This document shows, one piece after another, positions 1 to 11,973 of a DNA stretch of 64,000 nt. Under the pieces are notes generated by a model. The model was not told the DNA's origin and made no database searches. It was given only the letters and a program-made list of their open reading frames with translations. Numbering within the stretch: position 1 is the first letter of the stretch; the number at the start of each line of letters is the position of its first letter. Position numbers and translations under genes: made by a program. This stretch comes from Atrichornis clamosus. Its lineage: Eukaryota > Chordata > Aves > Passeriformes > Menuridae. Location: positions 1-64,000 of the forward strand of contig WBMZ01000197.1 of NCBI GenBank assembly GCA_013400975.1, in the 5' to 3' direction.

Positions 1-470
1 GGCGGGGCGGCGGCGGCGGGGGGAGCCCGGGGGGAAGCGGCGGCGGCTCCTTCCTGCTGCTCCGCCGAGCGTCCGCGGGCGGTGACAGCGACACCCGGCC
101 AGAGCGCCGCGCGCGCGCTGCACCACGGGAAACGCGCCCGGAGGACCGGCGGGACGGGAGGAGGAGGAGGATGAGGATGAGGATGACGGCGATGGGGAAG
201 CGAGACGGGAGCCGGGAGCCGCGCCGGGGCTGCGGCTGCTGCCGGGGCGGGCGGTGCCGGGTTACGCGCGGGTCAGGAGGCCGCCGCGACCGTGGGAGCG
301 CTACCCGCGCCGGCCCCGAGCGAAGGCGGGGCGGGAGAGACCCTTCGGCCATCGGCCTCGGCGGGGGGTGTCCCCCTGCTCCTCCCGGTGTCTTTCCAAC
401 GGCTTATTTCCCGGCAGGGGTTCCCGGAGGAGAGAAGGCCGGAGCGGCCGCAGTCGGCGTCAGGGAGAAG
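1..470. promoter_or_regulatory. CpG island at window edge, possible promoter of the neighbouring gene
   Basis: Dense CpG and GC content from base 1, with GGC and GGA repeats, falling off near 470. No convincing coding frame is present. In human, ZNF148 lies just 3' of SNX4 in the same orientation, so a minus-strand ZNF148 first exon and promoter would be expected near here. That assignment is synteny inference only; the island continues beyond the left edge. Confidence 0.6.
157..186. repeat. GGA/GAT triplet repeat in CpG island
   Basis: Imperfect triplets (GAG, GAT) over about 30 bp inside the island. Low-complexity sequence; the frame reading through it is not considered coding. Confidence 0.7.
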
Positions 471-475
471 GCTGA

Positions 476-672
476 AGTATCACAGAATTGTTGTGGTTGG
501 AAGGGACTTCTGGAGATCATCCAGCCCAACTCCCCTGCCCAGGCAGGGTCACCTGGAGCAGGTGACACAGGAATGCGTCCGGGTGCGTTTGGAATAACTC
601 CAAAGAGGGAGATTCCACGACCTCCCTGGAAAGCCTGTCCCAGTGCTTTGCCACCCTCAATATAAAGAAGTA
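476..672 (-). mobile_element. CR1 LINE 3' fragment, antisense
   Basis: The segment reads as the reverse complement of a CR1 3' end. TTGTGGTTGGAAGGGAC and ATCATCCAGCCCAA match the GTTGGAAGGGACC and GATCATCTAG consensus, followed by diverged but collinear sequence down to CCAGTGCTTTGCCACCCTCA. The 5'-truncated copy sits exactly at the CpG-island border. Confidence 0.9.
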
Positions 673-3600
673 AAGCCTGATCCGGTTCTCCACTCCTGAC
701 GCATCTCTGCGGTGAGGCCCCAGCGGAGCAGGCCCCAGACCACTGGTGCCATTACAGAGGTCGTGTCCATGGGACTCCCAGGGCCTCCAAATCCATCAGA
801 AAGTTCTGAGATGCGTTTCCTGGACTGTAATCTCCATGATCATGATGTCCTCCATGACCCCGCACAGTAAACTACTTGGAGAATTGCTAGAGGCCAAATC
901 TTAAGCCCGTGCGTTCCTTGCAATAGCTCTCCACCCAAAATCTGCACCTCTGCAGCCTGGGCTGTGGCACGATGTAGCCTGCACCTCTCAACTCAACCCC
1001 TTTCAGGGGTTACCAACTTTTCCACATTTCTCTAAATAAAGGCTTTCGCCCAGCAACACATTTAAACACATGCGTAACTCAATTGCTCTATGTCATTTGC
1101 GTATAATTAAGCATGTGCTTAAGTGCTCTCCTGGATTGAAGCCAAGATCCGCATAAGCTCTGTTGGGTAAAATTTACCAGCTTCACTGGGCTTAGCTCTG
1201 TGAGTCATTCAGTCAGCGGCATCCCAAAGCTTTTTGCTACAAGCTTAGTTATTCCCAGGCTGTCCTACAGGATCACCCTGTCTCCGTGATGAGGCTTATG
1301 GCCTTCATTCAGGTCCTGTTAGAAGTGAGATGCATCTGCCTGGTGAGTCAGCTGAACGTAGGGTTTTGAGTTCCTTCAGCAAGGTGCATTAATAAGGTTC
1401 TACACCCTCACGCAGGCCAGAGGTTGTGCCACCAAGTTGCAGTGTAATAAATTGTGTTAAGAAGAGAGTATTAATGACGTCAGGACCTGATGAAGCTCTG
1501 CCCTGACTTTATGCAATACATATATTTCAAAATTACTGTGTCGAGTAGTCAATTTCTATGAACAGAGGAAGGAGTTAATAAAATGTAGCTACATTCCATG
1601 CAGTCCTCTACAACTTTACGTAAATACAAGAAGTGTCATTAACCTGCTTTTTGAATAATATGGGAAACTTTTTCATTTCCAAACTCATAGTTCTAGAAAT
1701 TGAGGGAAGATGTACATTTATTCAGCTTTGATATTTTTTTTCCTTCAAAGACAATTAATTTGGTGACTACTCATTTTTCCCTGTCAAAAAAAAAAATCTT
1801 TTGAATTGCATTAAGTCTGAGTCGAGAAGCTCAGCACTAAAATCTTATTTTAAAATACACTGAGGAATTAAAGCATTCTGCAGGGTGAGCACAAGTCTTT
1901 CTCCAAGGACACATCAATTGGAACCTGCTTTTCAAAAAAATTTGTTTGGCAATTAGTGTAATATGAATAAGAAAGACTGTCTTGTATTTAATGCAAAAAA
2001 GTAAGCATATTTGAGTGCTGTTCATTACTCTCTTATCATTCTACTATGACCTTAATCAAGACATGCTCCAATTTTCAAATGTCAGTTTGGGTTAGGGTGC
2101 AGATTTTTTTGTTGTTTTAAGAGGAATTAAATACCTATAAATCGTCAAGTTCAGTGAGAATCTTGTAGGGCTTTGTTCGTCTGGATGTCCCTGCACCAGG
2201 GTAGGGATGGTGAAGGAACACATCAGACCTTGGACCTTTCCCTCAAGTATTTTCAAATGATGGCAGCTCCTCACCAAGTCACACATCTGTGGCACTGATG
2301 TTCATATAAGTGTTTGGACACACATTTAATACTGTGCTCTTTATTTATTAATATTAGTGTTTTGACATACCAAAATAGAAAAGAAATCTATAAACTCAGC
2401 AACTTGAGAAGCCTAAAGGAGCATTTGCATTTTGACCTATATTTTTTTCTTTACACTGCTCATATCTACACAATCTCTGCTTTTCCCTAGGTAAAAAATA
2501 AATAGTCTTTAATAATTCCAAAAGTTGCCCACTCGTGAGAAACCCTCTAACAGGCAATGTGTGTGGAGGATGGAACACAGTGCATTTCAGTTTTAAGAGG
2601 GCTAAATAATGGAAAGTATAAGGCACTTCCCTCTTCTTCCTTTTTTTTTTTTCTTCCCTTTACTATATAAATCCAGAAACAAAAGAATTAGGAAGCACAA
2701 GTTGTTTATGTATTAAAAAGTGGCTTTGGGGAATCACTGGGGAATATATGTGTTCTAAAAGATCCTAAACAGGAAGTGGCTTTAGAAGTAACTGCACAGA
2801 TCAAGCAGAACCATCACATTTGACCTCCTGCATGACAAACTGAAATATATTTAATTCAGAAATTTATGCATCAAATCAGTAAATTCTACTGAAGCAGCAG
2901 TTGATCTGGAAAGATCCAGTCTGGGAATTTGAGAGAAAAGTCCACCAGGTAGGTGGGGTTTTGAGATGGCATCGTAGCCTAGCTGCCAAATTTATGCCTT
3001 CATATTTGTCTGCATTTATCAAACTTGAGCTCCTAATGATTAGTTTTAGCTATCAGATTTAAGGACTGTGTATCAGGATTTTTAACTCTGTTTTCCAGGT
3101 CTTGCTTTATCATTGTAACTCTTTATAATCCCCTTCCAGTTTTTCAAAACCTGTTTTTCGTTTGAAAATACTGTTAGTGTGGGCCTACTGCTCAGTCATT
3201 TAGACCACAGACAGGTAAATCAACAAACATCAAGTGCAGCTTTTTTCACCCACCCATATCCACATAACCTTTTATCTGTACCTTTGGAGGGATGTACAAA
3301 GTCTAGTGATGTGACCTGTCCTACTGACTCTGTCCAGGCTGAAGTTTCCTGCTGCTTCTCTGCCCTTTGTCATGTAAAACAAGGATACAGCGTGTCCATC
3401 CTCTCCCCTTCCCCCCGCAGATGTCACAACTCACAGTTAATAGTCTCATTCCCTCCAACTCATACAGTTGGCTTTTCTTGAGTAAAAAAAAATTAAAATC
3501 TGTTGGGCTATTTATGTCTGTATGTGGTTACAGGATCGAGCCAAAGGAAATGTGAAAAACAATCTGCACTTCAACGATCAATATTTTTACTGAGTATCTT

Positions 3601-5738
3601 ATAATGATGCTAAGTCTTGAAAAAAAAGACTAAAGATGATAGTGAAGAGTTCATTTCAGTAGTTTACATAGGGAGAACCCTGCTTGAAAAACATTTATGT
3701 TCGCAAAAGAAGGTATTTGCAAACAGAAAGTTCAAATCCAAGGTAAATCCAAGACAAAGCATGATGTGTTAGGGTGTGGAAATACACAATTCATCTTCCC
3801 CAGCAATGCTAAACCCACCTTTTCTGTACTTGTGGAATCATCAAACGGTTGAAGTTAATAACTTTGGTGGAAGATGAGAGTAACTTGACTTTCGGAGATT
3901 ACAGATGTGTTCTCCCCACCCCACTCCTGTTACTCTTCTTCAGTTTCTCTCCTCCCCTCCCCTTGCCCACGAAGGTCACTGTAGCCCTGGTTGGTACCGG
4001 TATGTGCCAGTGACACAATGCGTGGTGCTTCAGAAACGCCTCGGTGAATGCCTGACCTTTCAACAGTGGATTCAGTCAGGAAACACTTGCTATTGAAAGC
4101 TAGAAAATCACCTTCCATCCATTTTTTCAACTGGAATATTTCACCAGGGCTTTAACTAGCACAAATATTCAATGCAGAAATTTAATGGGTCCATTCTCTG
4201 AGCATTCACTCACATTGTCTGTAAATTGCTCCTCTTCATTTCAGCATCCCTGGTGGAATTTGTGTTTTAATTATTTAATGTTTTTTTTATAGCAAGCTTT
4301 CAATTCACGATCCTACGTAAACCTGACTCAATAGTCTGCCTTGCCCTATATTGCTGGCAGATCAGGAATCAATCACAATGCTCCAGAGTGGCACAGTATC
4401 CTCATCCTGACATTACTAATGCGGAGAAATGTGTTGGGATGCAGTGCCTCAAAACACCTGTGCACCTGATGCTCGCAAACAAATATAATTAATTAAGGGC
4501 AGTATTGGTAAAAGGGTGCATGCAAGTCACCCAGCTCTTTTACTTATTCCCAGAATCTTTTCTGTTCCCAAAGCTGTTTTGAGTAGAACACTGTTGCACT
4601 TTCACCTGAGCCCTGAAGAATTCTTTATTTCAGATTAGTTTCTAATGCCACAAACATGCCTGACTTGGCTCATTTATTTATTTTACGATAATACAGCAGC
4701 CTAAAGTGCTTTAAAACTTGAGCTCAAGACAGCACAAAAATCCCAGAGAAAATGAAAAGTTTGATGAGAAATACACCTGTCTCAAAAAAAGAAAGAGAGC
4801 AAGTCAGCGTCAGCCAGGGTGGTTTTGTGTAGACACAAGACATTCAGATATCTCTAATATGTCTGGCTTGGTCCCACATGGCATTCCTGTAAAATTAGCA
4901 TTATAAATCTCTAGACTAAAAGAAAAGAGGATGTTTAATGTCCCATGATGAAATGTCTAATAGACAGAAAAAGCAACAAAAATGATAATAATGTAGTACT
5001 TGCCTAACACAAATTGTCAAATGACATGAGACAGAACTTTAAGGACTAATTTCTCTTCCTTAAAACACAAGTTATAAGCAGAGCACAAAGCCATCTACCC
5101 TTAACTTAGATTGGCAGTCTACCTAAGACATTTAAGTTGAATTAACTGCAGATAGGAAAGCAAGAGGGCCTTAAACCCCAGTGTGAACACTTTAGGATTA
5201 AGCCTTTCAGAAATAAAGGTAAAGGAATGAGGGATATTTTATCTGTAAAAGAGAGAACATCCACACAGGGATTTGGTGGGCTTTAACTGTTGCAGTTTAA
5301 TGTCACACTTTCACTTAATTCATCTTAATCTTTCCCATGTGCATGTCCCACTGCAGTTGAGTTCTTTAATTTGAAATATTATAGTGGATGTAATTTGAAA
5401 GACAGATTAGCTAAAGGCTTGTCCGTAGGGGAGATTACTCAGTGCTGGGTAACCTGCTACTTTTTACCTACTTTGTGTCAATACTCTGAGTTTACATTGT
5501 AGTGTTGTAGGCTGCATCACACCTCTTTGCCTGCACTGAGAGTTCGTGCGAGTCAGCCATAGCATTTAAAATTCAGATTCACACCTCTTCACAAGTCTAA
5601 CATTTACCTGATTAAAAGCCAGACTCAAGATGTGCAGAGCAGGTAGGACACCCAGGCTGTGATGCAGTGGTAATGATGGGAGATTGTTACTTATCAACCA
5701 AAAGTTCGATCAGGAAAACATGTATTTAAAGTTTTATA

Positions 5739-5753
5739 GATATATATATATAT
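5739..5753. repeat. Short (TA)n tract
   Basis: About 7 TA units followed by GTGTGTATAT; a simple repeat just before the CR1 fragment at 5.79 kb. Confidence 0.85.
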
Positions 5754-5789
5754 GGTGTGTATATCTTATCACATGTATTAATATATATT

Positions 5790-5862
5790 GGCAGGGGGCT
5801 TGGAACTGGATGACCTTTAAGGTCCCTCTCTACCCAAACCACTCTAAGATTCTATATATTTA
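5790..5862 (+). mobile_element. CR1 LINE 3' terminal fragment
   Basis: GGCAGGGGGCTTGGAACTGG, followed by ATGACCTTTAAGGTCCCT and ACCACTCTAAGATTCT, is the extreme 3' end of a sense-strand CR1. Only about 70 bp remain, a typical 5'-truncated insertion. Confidence 0.9.
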
Positions 5863-6950
5863 AGCCCAAGGGGTTGTACATTCCCAGGGTTACAAGGATC
5901 AAGTCATTAAGCCAAATGGGATGTTTCCATATATTGTTTGAGCCACTTGGAAAGCAAATAGGGTATAGAAATCTGAATCAGTGAAAATCAGTAAAAGGAA
6001 AATCTCTAATTTCAGTTGGCAGTGAAGGAAGGGAAAATGAGAAGAGCACAAATGGACCTTGAAGACCAGGGAGAGATTCTTGAAGAAGTAAAAAAGGGCT
6101 TAAAAGGCTAAAATTGGAACTCTGTAAGTTAATTGCTCAACACAGCAAAAAAAAAAGAAAGGGTTTTAGGCTTTGCAGAAAAACATAATAAAAATCATCA
6201 TACTGTTGCCCTCCCATTACTGGTTTCCTCTGGTACTACTCTCAAAAATTGCATCAGAGTAAGGAAATGTTGGAACAAGACAAGCTATTAACCATTCTGC
6301 AAATTACATAGAGCATATCCGTGACTGTCAAAAGCTGCACCAACTGGGCTGCCATAAATTTATTAAGTTGATGAGGCCCCTGTGGGAACTAAAAAAAACT
6401 TCAGAGGCCTTCAAAAAAGCCAGATGAACATAATGGCCAACAGAGTTCATTGTATTTGCATGAAGTTCTGAATTTAGGAGAAAAGACAAACTGCAAAGAT
6501 CCATTACAAATGAAAAATGGCCAAGGTACAGCTAAAGAGGGGGGTCTTGGCAGGGAAAGACAAGAAAGTAAAGTTGTTGATAAGTTATTTTCTCACATGC
6601 CTTTCCTAAAATGAGAAGTGAACTAGATGAAATTTCTCTAAAGCCAAAACAAGCAAATTAAAGCTACTTGAATGCAGCTATGACTGATTTCTCTTTCAAA
6701 ATACAAGGATGCATTGAATGGAATTGTTTAGGACTTGTACCAGACTATTCAACAGGAGCATGAGGACAGGTAAATTTTCAGATTGCACCAAGCAGGAGAT
6801 GGGCCAGGTCGAGCCTCCTCTGGAAGAGGATGGAGAAGAAGATGGTGGAGCTCAGCTCAGTAAGGATGGAGAACAGACCTGAATCTGTGGCTGAGCTACA
6901 GGATAGCAATATCAGAAAATGGTTTCTAGGAGGGCAGTACAGTTATTCAC

Positions 6951-6990
6951 AAGGTGGACATCACAAGCTGGACATCACAAGCTGGACATC
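6951..6990. repeat. 14-bp tandem repeat, about 3 copies
   Basis: Units of AAGCTGGACATCAC start at 6951 (one mismatch, G for C), 6965 and 6979; the last unit breaks after 12 bases. A small local duplication. Confidence 0.9.
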
Positions 6991-7179
6991 AGCTGATGTG
7001 CCATCATGCTGTTAGATATGAACTGGCTTCAACCCTGTAAGGGAATCACTTCCATTCAGTCTGCACAGCACAGCTGAGAGTTCGACCGGGCAGAAAAGAT
7101 ATGACCCAGTCAGAAAGGTCAACAAGAATGCCAAGAGATCTAAAAAACATGACCAGAAAGGCCTAAGTGAACTGCACAT

Positions 7180-7460
7180 GTTCCCAAGGAGAATGCTAAA
7201 GGAAAGCGTGATGAGAGTCTTCAAACATGTGAGAGGCCATTGCACAGACAAGTGGAAAACGCTGCTTTCCCTGCCCTTGGGAGGTGTGTAAGATGTAAAT
7301 TGCAGCAAGAAAGCTTTAGGTTAGGTATTTCTCTGTTTTTCTAATAGCAAAGGTCAGAAAACACTGGGATGGCCTATAGGGCTGTAGAGTCAATAGAGAT
7401 CTTTAGGAATAGTGTGGACAAATATACCAGGAATGCTTTAAGAAGTAATGTGTGATCATG
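7180..7460 (+). mobile_element. Old CR1/L3-type LINE 3' remnant
   Basis: Landmarks in the right order for a diverged CR1-like 3' region are TCTTCAAACATGTGAGAGG, then TTGCAGCAAGAAAGCTTTAG and GTTAGGTATT, then ATAGAGATCTTTAGGAATAG. Similarity is by eye and the copy looks much older than the others. Confidence 0.6.
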
Positions 7461-10400
7461 GCCTTTGCCACCAGGTGCCACCCAGGTTTGTTTTCTGTGT
7501 GCAGATAAAATAAGCAAGCAGATAAAATAGTCTGAAGAACAATAAAAAGATACAATATCTTGGCACAGATCTGTGGTACCTCAAGCAGACTGCTGTGGTC
7601 CAGCCATCTGCAGCCATCTCAGAGACTGGGAACTTCAGAGGATTCAAAGAGCAACAAGTAGGATCAAGGGCATGGCAATTCACAAAAGATTGAAAATATT
7701 TGAACTATTATCTTCAGAGAAAAATAAGACACAATAAAAGTAAATGAAGTAATGTCTGGTATAGAAAAGAAAATTAACAATGTATATAACAAGAAATTAA
7801 AATGGGGAACTTTTCTCTGCTGTGGCACATCTGAAGCATTGGTGCTAAACCCAAAAGGATTCTGAAGGAAAATGGCTTACCAGCATAGGTACCAGAGGCA
7901 CCTTCAAGTCTGTAAAGAGGTCTGTTCCTGCCTGCCTGGCGTAAGCCCTTTGCACCCTACTCTGTGATTGTACCACACTCTGTCACAGAACGGGCGTGAA
8001 ATGGGGGAAAGCAGCCAAAAAACCTGAAGTTTCAGATATTGTTCTTTTTAAAAACAGCAAAGGGGTCAAAAAGAAGGGCTGCTTGTTTTCAAGAGCTGTT
8101 TATCCCAGTAGGCTGGGGACTGGCTGACCATGCTTGCTCCTCACTGAAAGAATCGAGGAAAAGTCTGTTCCAAGCACTGTCTTAGATATCTAACCTGTCC
8201 TGAGCCAAAAACACTGCTTTGCCCCAAAGCAGTAATTTGAACAGACTTTGTAAAATCGTGGCCTTGTTGTCATCTTAAGAAAACTCAGTGTGTGTATCAA
8301 GGAGGTGTCTCTGGGTGTCTGGTTTATCCAATAACGAGCAAACAGTGACAAAGGATCTCCAACCCCCATGACAGCACTGCCTACCTAAAAACAGAAGGGC
8401 AAAGGTCTTCAGTGCTAAGTCTTACCCAAAGTTAGCTTAACAAACCTATTTATTACCAAATAACTCCAGCCATTAAATCTGCAATTATCTATACATTTCA
8501 GCTGGTGCCTATGAAGAACTAAACTTGGAGGGGGTTCCATTTAAACACACATCTCAGAGACATACCAGAAATTTTGCCAGAAATTTGTTTAAAAAGCAAA
8601 CATCCAAGAGACCAATTTCTGGGAAGGAATGTGGTGCTGCGTGTAGGCATTAAGAAAGAAGTGACCTTTGTAATGCTGATACCCCACACTATTTTACACA
8701 AGCAGGGAGGTCCCTCCTCAGCTTCTCTCTGTGGATTCACTTTGATAAGGAAGGGATGCTGCACATGATATGGCCTCTCCATAGATGACCTCGTAAGTGG
8801 CAGCAGTTGTTTTTTAGCATTAGAGCTAGTGATGTAGCAACACCGGCCTACTTCCAGCTAACAGCACTGATGCAGCTTTCAAACTGTACACAGCTTCCAA
8901 CGAGCTTGAGGGGAAAGCACCCTCTCTCTGGGTCACCTGGAACATCACGCCTGGTGTGGCATTTGTGAAGCCCCCTTCACACTGACATAAGCCTTTAGAA
9001 GGTTTTGGTGAGGAATAAGGAGGACCAAGTGCATCCTGCCAGTGAGGCCCTGCAGAAGGAGAGCACACCCTCACACTCGGTGCCCAGGCAGATTCAGAGA
9101 GCCTGAGGCTGGTCAGGAGTCTGGTCCATGTAATGCCAGCTCAGAAAGCTCCACCACAGCAACTACCACCTGCTTGGGAAATCCAGGGAGCTCGGCTAGG
9201 CCTTGGGGACAATGTGAAATGAAAGTGGTCAGAAGAACGTCAGAACAGTTTGATTGTGGGCTGGGGATATCCCAGACAACAAAGGCTGTTTGGTAAATGC
9301 TGCTTTCCATCTGCAAAGCAGATGACAGTTCAATGCTGAGGGTAATTTAAAAGTCAAATAAATGGTTTAAAATGTCTTGTAGTAAGTAAAACCACGGTTT
9401 TTTGTAAAGTAAACTGCCCTCGTTTGCTGGGTGGATGTGTGCACACCAAGCCAGACAAGCAGATGAAGAAAAACTGGTCCCTGGATTTAAAGAGAGAATC
9501 TTGGCCAGTCTGAGAGAAGCTGCAGTAAATGGTGCAAGAAAATATCCCATCGGTGCTTCAAAGGGCAGGTGGGCAAGGAGCTGGTGCTGGATGAAAGCAC
9601 ACAAGTGGAGAGGACAAACAGTGACAGTGGGCTGCAAGGTAATGCACTGGATACTCTTCTGGGTCGAAGCATTGTCTCAAGACAAGAGGCAGCTTCCCTT
9701 CCCCACAGCCCCTCTGGTGAGCTGACAAGGGTTGCAGAGCTGCCAGCAGTTGTGCAGTAGGTCCTAACTGCCAGACAAAGTTAAATCTCAATTTTCAGAA
9801 GCCAGAGGCACAGAGGAAATAGACCCTGATAAAATATCTAGCTGAAAACCTTGACAAAACCACAAAACTAAATAAATAAGCAGGAGTGGGAGATTCTGGG
9901 TAACTCATTGAATACAAAAGGGCAAACCCAACAAGGTGACCCCAAATCCATATATCTCTGGCAGAGAAAATAGCTTTATTTTTTTAAAAAAATCATCATA
10001 TTATCAAAGACTCCTTATCAACACCAGTAGATTCAAGTGACAGGCTGAAATCAATGCCAGCTATTGGAATATGAAAGCATGATAAAAAGCTATGACTTCC
10101 TTTGAAAAATGTATATTTAGATGTAGATCAAGGATACTTTCATTTTGTCAGCTTGGCCATTTTTTGATCAACTCACTTAGCATATTTAATTAAAGATATG
10201 ATAGTCAATCTCATTTCTAATTGCATGCAAAGTGGCCATATTTTGTGGATTGGTTCCTGCTTGGGAAATGTCTGTTTGTAGTACAGCCCACTTATGTACT
10301 AAAATGGCAGCTTTTCCTCCACAGTTTACAGAGAAGTTAACGAAGCTGGAGCTGTCAAAAAATAAAACATCCTCTGCTGTAGCTGTGCATACTAACAAGT

Positions 10401-11954
10401 AGTCTTAATGCTGGTGAGATTTTCGTGTAGAAATCAGTAAGTCAATGACCTTAAAAAGGAAGAAAACCTGGCTTTATTTAGTGCTAAAGTAGACAAAATA
10501 ATTTGTGAGGGATAGTGACAAAAACCTACAAATCAAGTTCAAAACACCATAGAATGTGTTATTGAAGTAAGTTATGTTGGTAATTCAGAAGTTAACTGAA
10601 TCACAAATAAAGAAAATAAGTAGAAGAGTTGGGTTTAGCATAAGGTGAGACAGCATCAAAATATCACATGCAAAAATAGCAAACAGGCTGGGTTAGAACA
10701 GAAAGAGGATGTTGCTGTGTCTTCAGCACAGAAATGCTGATCACAGGCATATAAAATGGTTAATATTGCAGCCTCAAAGTTTAGTCTAGTGAAAGACGAT
10801 TTTCATAATAATATAGGGACGTGTCCTTTGAAGCTAAAATAGAAAAAGGCAAAGGTACAATAATTTCAGTTGCCCTTGCAGAAGCAGTATCCTGAAGCCA
10901 ATGACAAAGATCAGCTGCTCACAGTTACATCAGATGAAAATTCCTACAAGGTAGAGGCTCAGGGTGTACAGTCCTCTAACACACAGAGCAAAAATCCTAC
11001 AGATGCTGTTTACTATTGGAAATTGTTAATAGTCTGAATCCATCAAAATTTTTAATACTTCAAATCATTCCTAACTAATTGGTGTTGTGGTACCACCCAA
11101 GGCGTTCAGCTCGAGCTGAAGATCTACTTCTGCTGGACACAGCCATTAAAATCGGGAGAAGTCTGTCCATCCTCAAGTCTTGTAATGTGTAAAGACACAA
11201 CCACCAACAGGAGTACAATGTTCTCTGTCTCTTGTTGCTGAATTTGCACATCATCTCACCATTCCCCGTAAGATGTCTATTTTTTATCGCTGCAAACAAA
11301 TGAAGGAATGTTAACCTTAAATCACCAGAGCCAGGGAATCTGGGGAGGAGAGAGGGAGCGCAGGGAGCTGCTGTGATCCTCCCCTGTGACCTGCCTGACC
11401 CCAACCAGCAGCTGCTGGTAAAAGCACCACCTCGCACGGTCAGGCTGTCCCTGGGTGTTTGCATAGTTTCTAGTGAGGGTCATGGATTCAGTGTCCAGAA
11501 AAAAAACTTCTTTGTGTGGTGGAAGCTCTTTCAGACCTAAAGTCTGTAGCAGCAAACCAGCAGCAACACAGACCACTACACCTAAATGTTTTATCAAGAT
11601 TTTGTGATTCATCTCAGACATGTTGTCCTCCTTTTTTTAGATATTGAATTTAAAGAAATTTGCATTGGAAAAGAAATCTTAATCACCCTCTAGAAAACGA
11701 GATACTGGTCATCAAACATTGCACTTCCTGTAATTGCCATCATGTAGTAAGAGCAGTCACACTGACACAAATTGCAGTTTAATTGTTCACAAAATGCTCA
11801 AACTACACAAGGTGCCCCCATTTCATCCCAAAGCTGGCACAGCAGCCAAGCCTTGGAATGCACTCACAAGCCCTGTTTGAGGAGCAGTACCCCTGAGCTG
11901 GCTTCAAAACACCTCAGCAGCTGTCACCCCTGTGCACTGCTGGATGTGCCCAGC

Positions 11955-11973
11955 GTTCCCACCAGGTGGGAAC
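11955..11973. repeat. 19-bp near-perfect palindrome
   Basis: GTTCCCACC, a central A, then GGTGGGAAC form a perfect 9-bp inverted repeat. One strand also matches the CTCF core except for one base. Confidence 0.9.

Noticed and set aside
171..665. 164-residue plus-strand frame at the left edge
   Set aside because: It is rich in Gly and Arg from the CpG island and reads into an antisense CR1, so it is not a plausible protein.
7467..7480. Second CTCF-like site (CCACCAGGTGCCAC)
   Set aside because: It mismatches the core at a highly constrained G position and lies at the end of an old LINE remnant.
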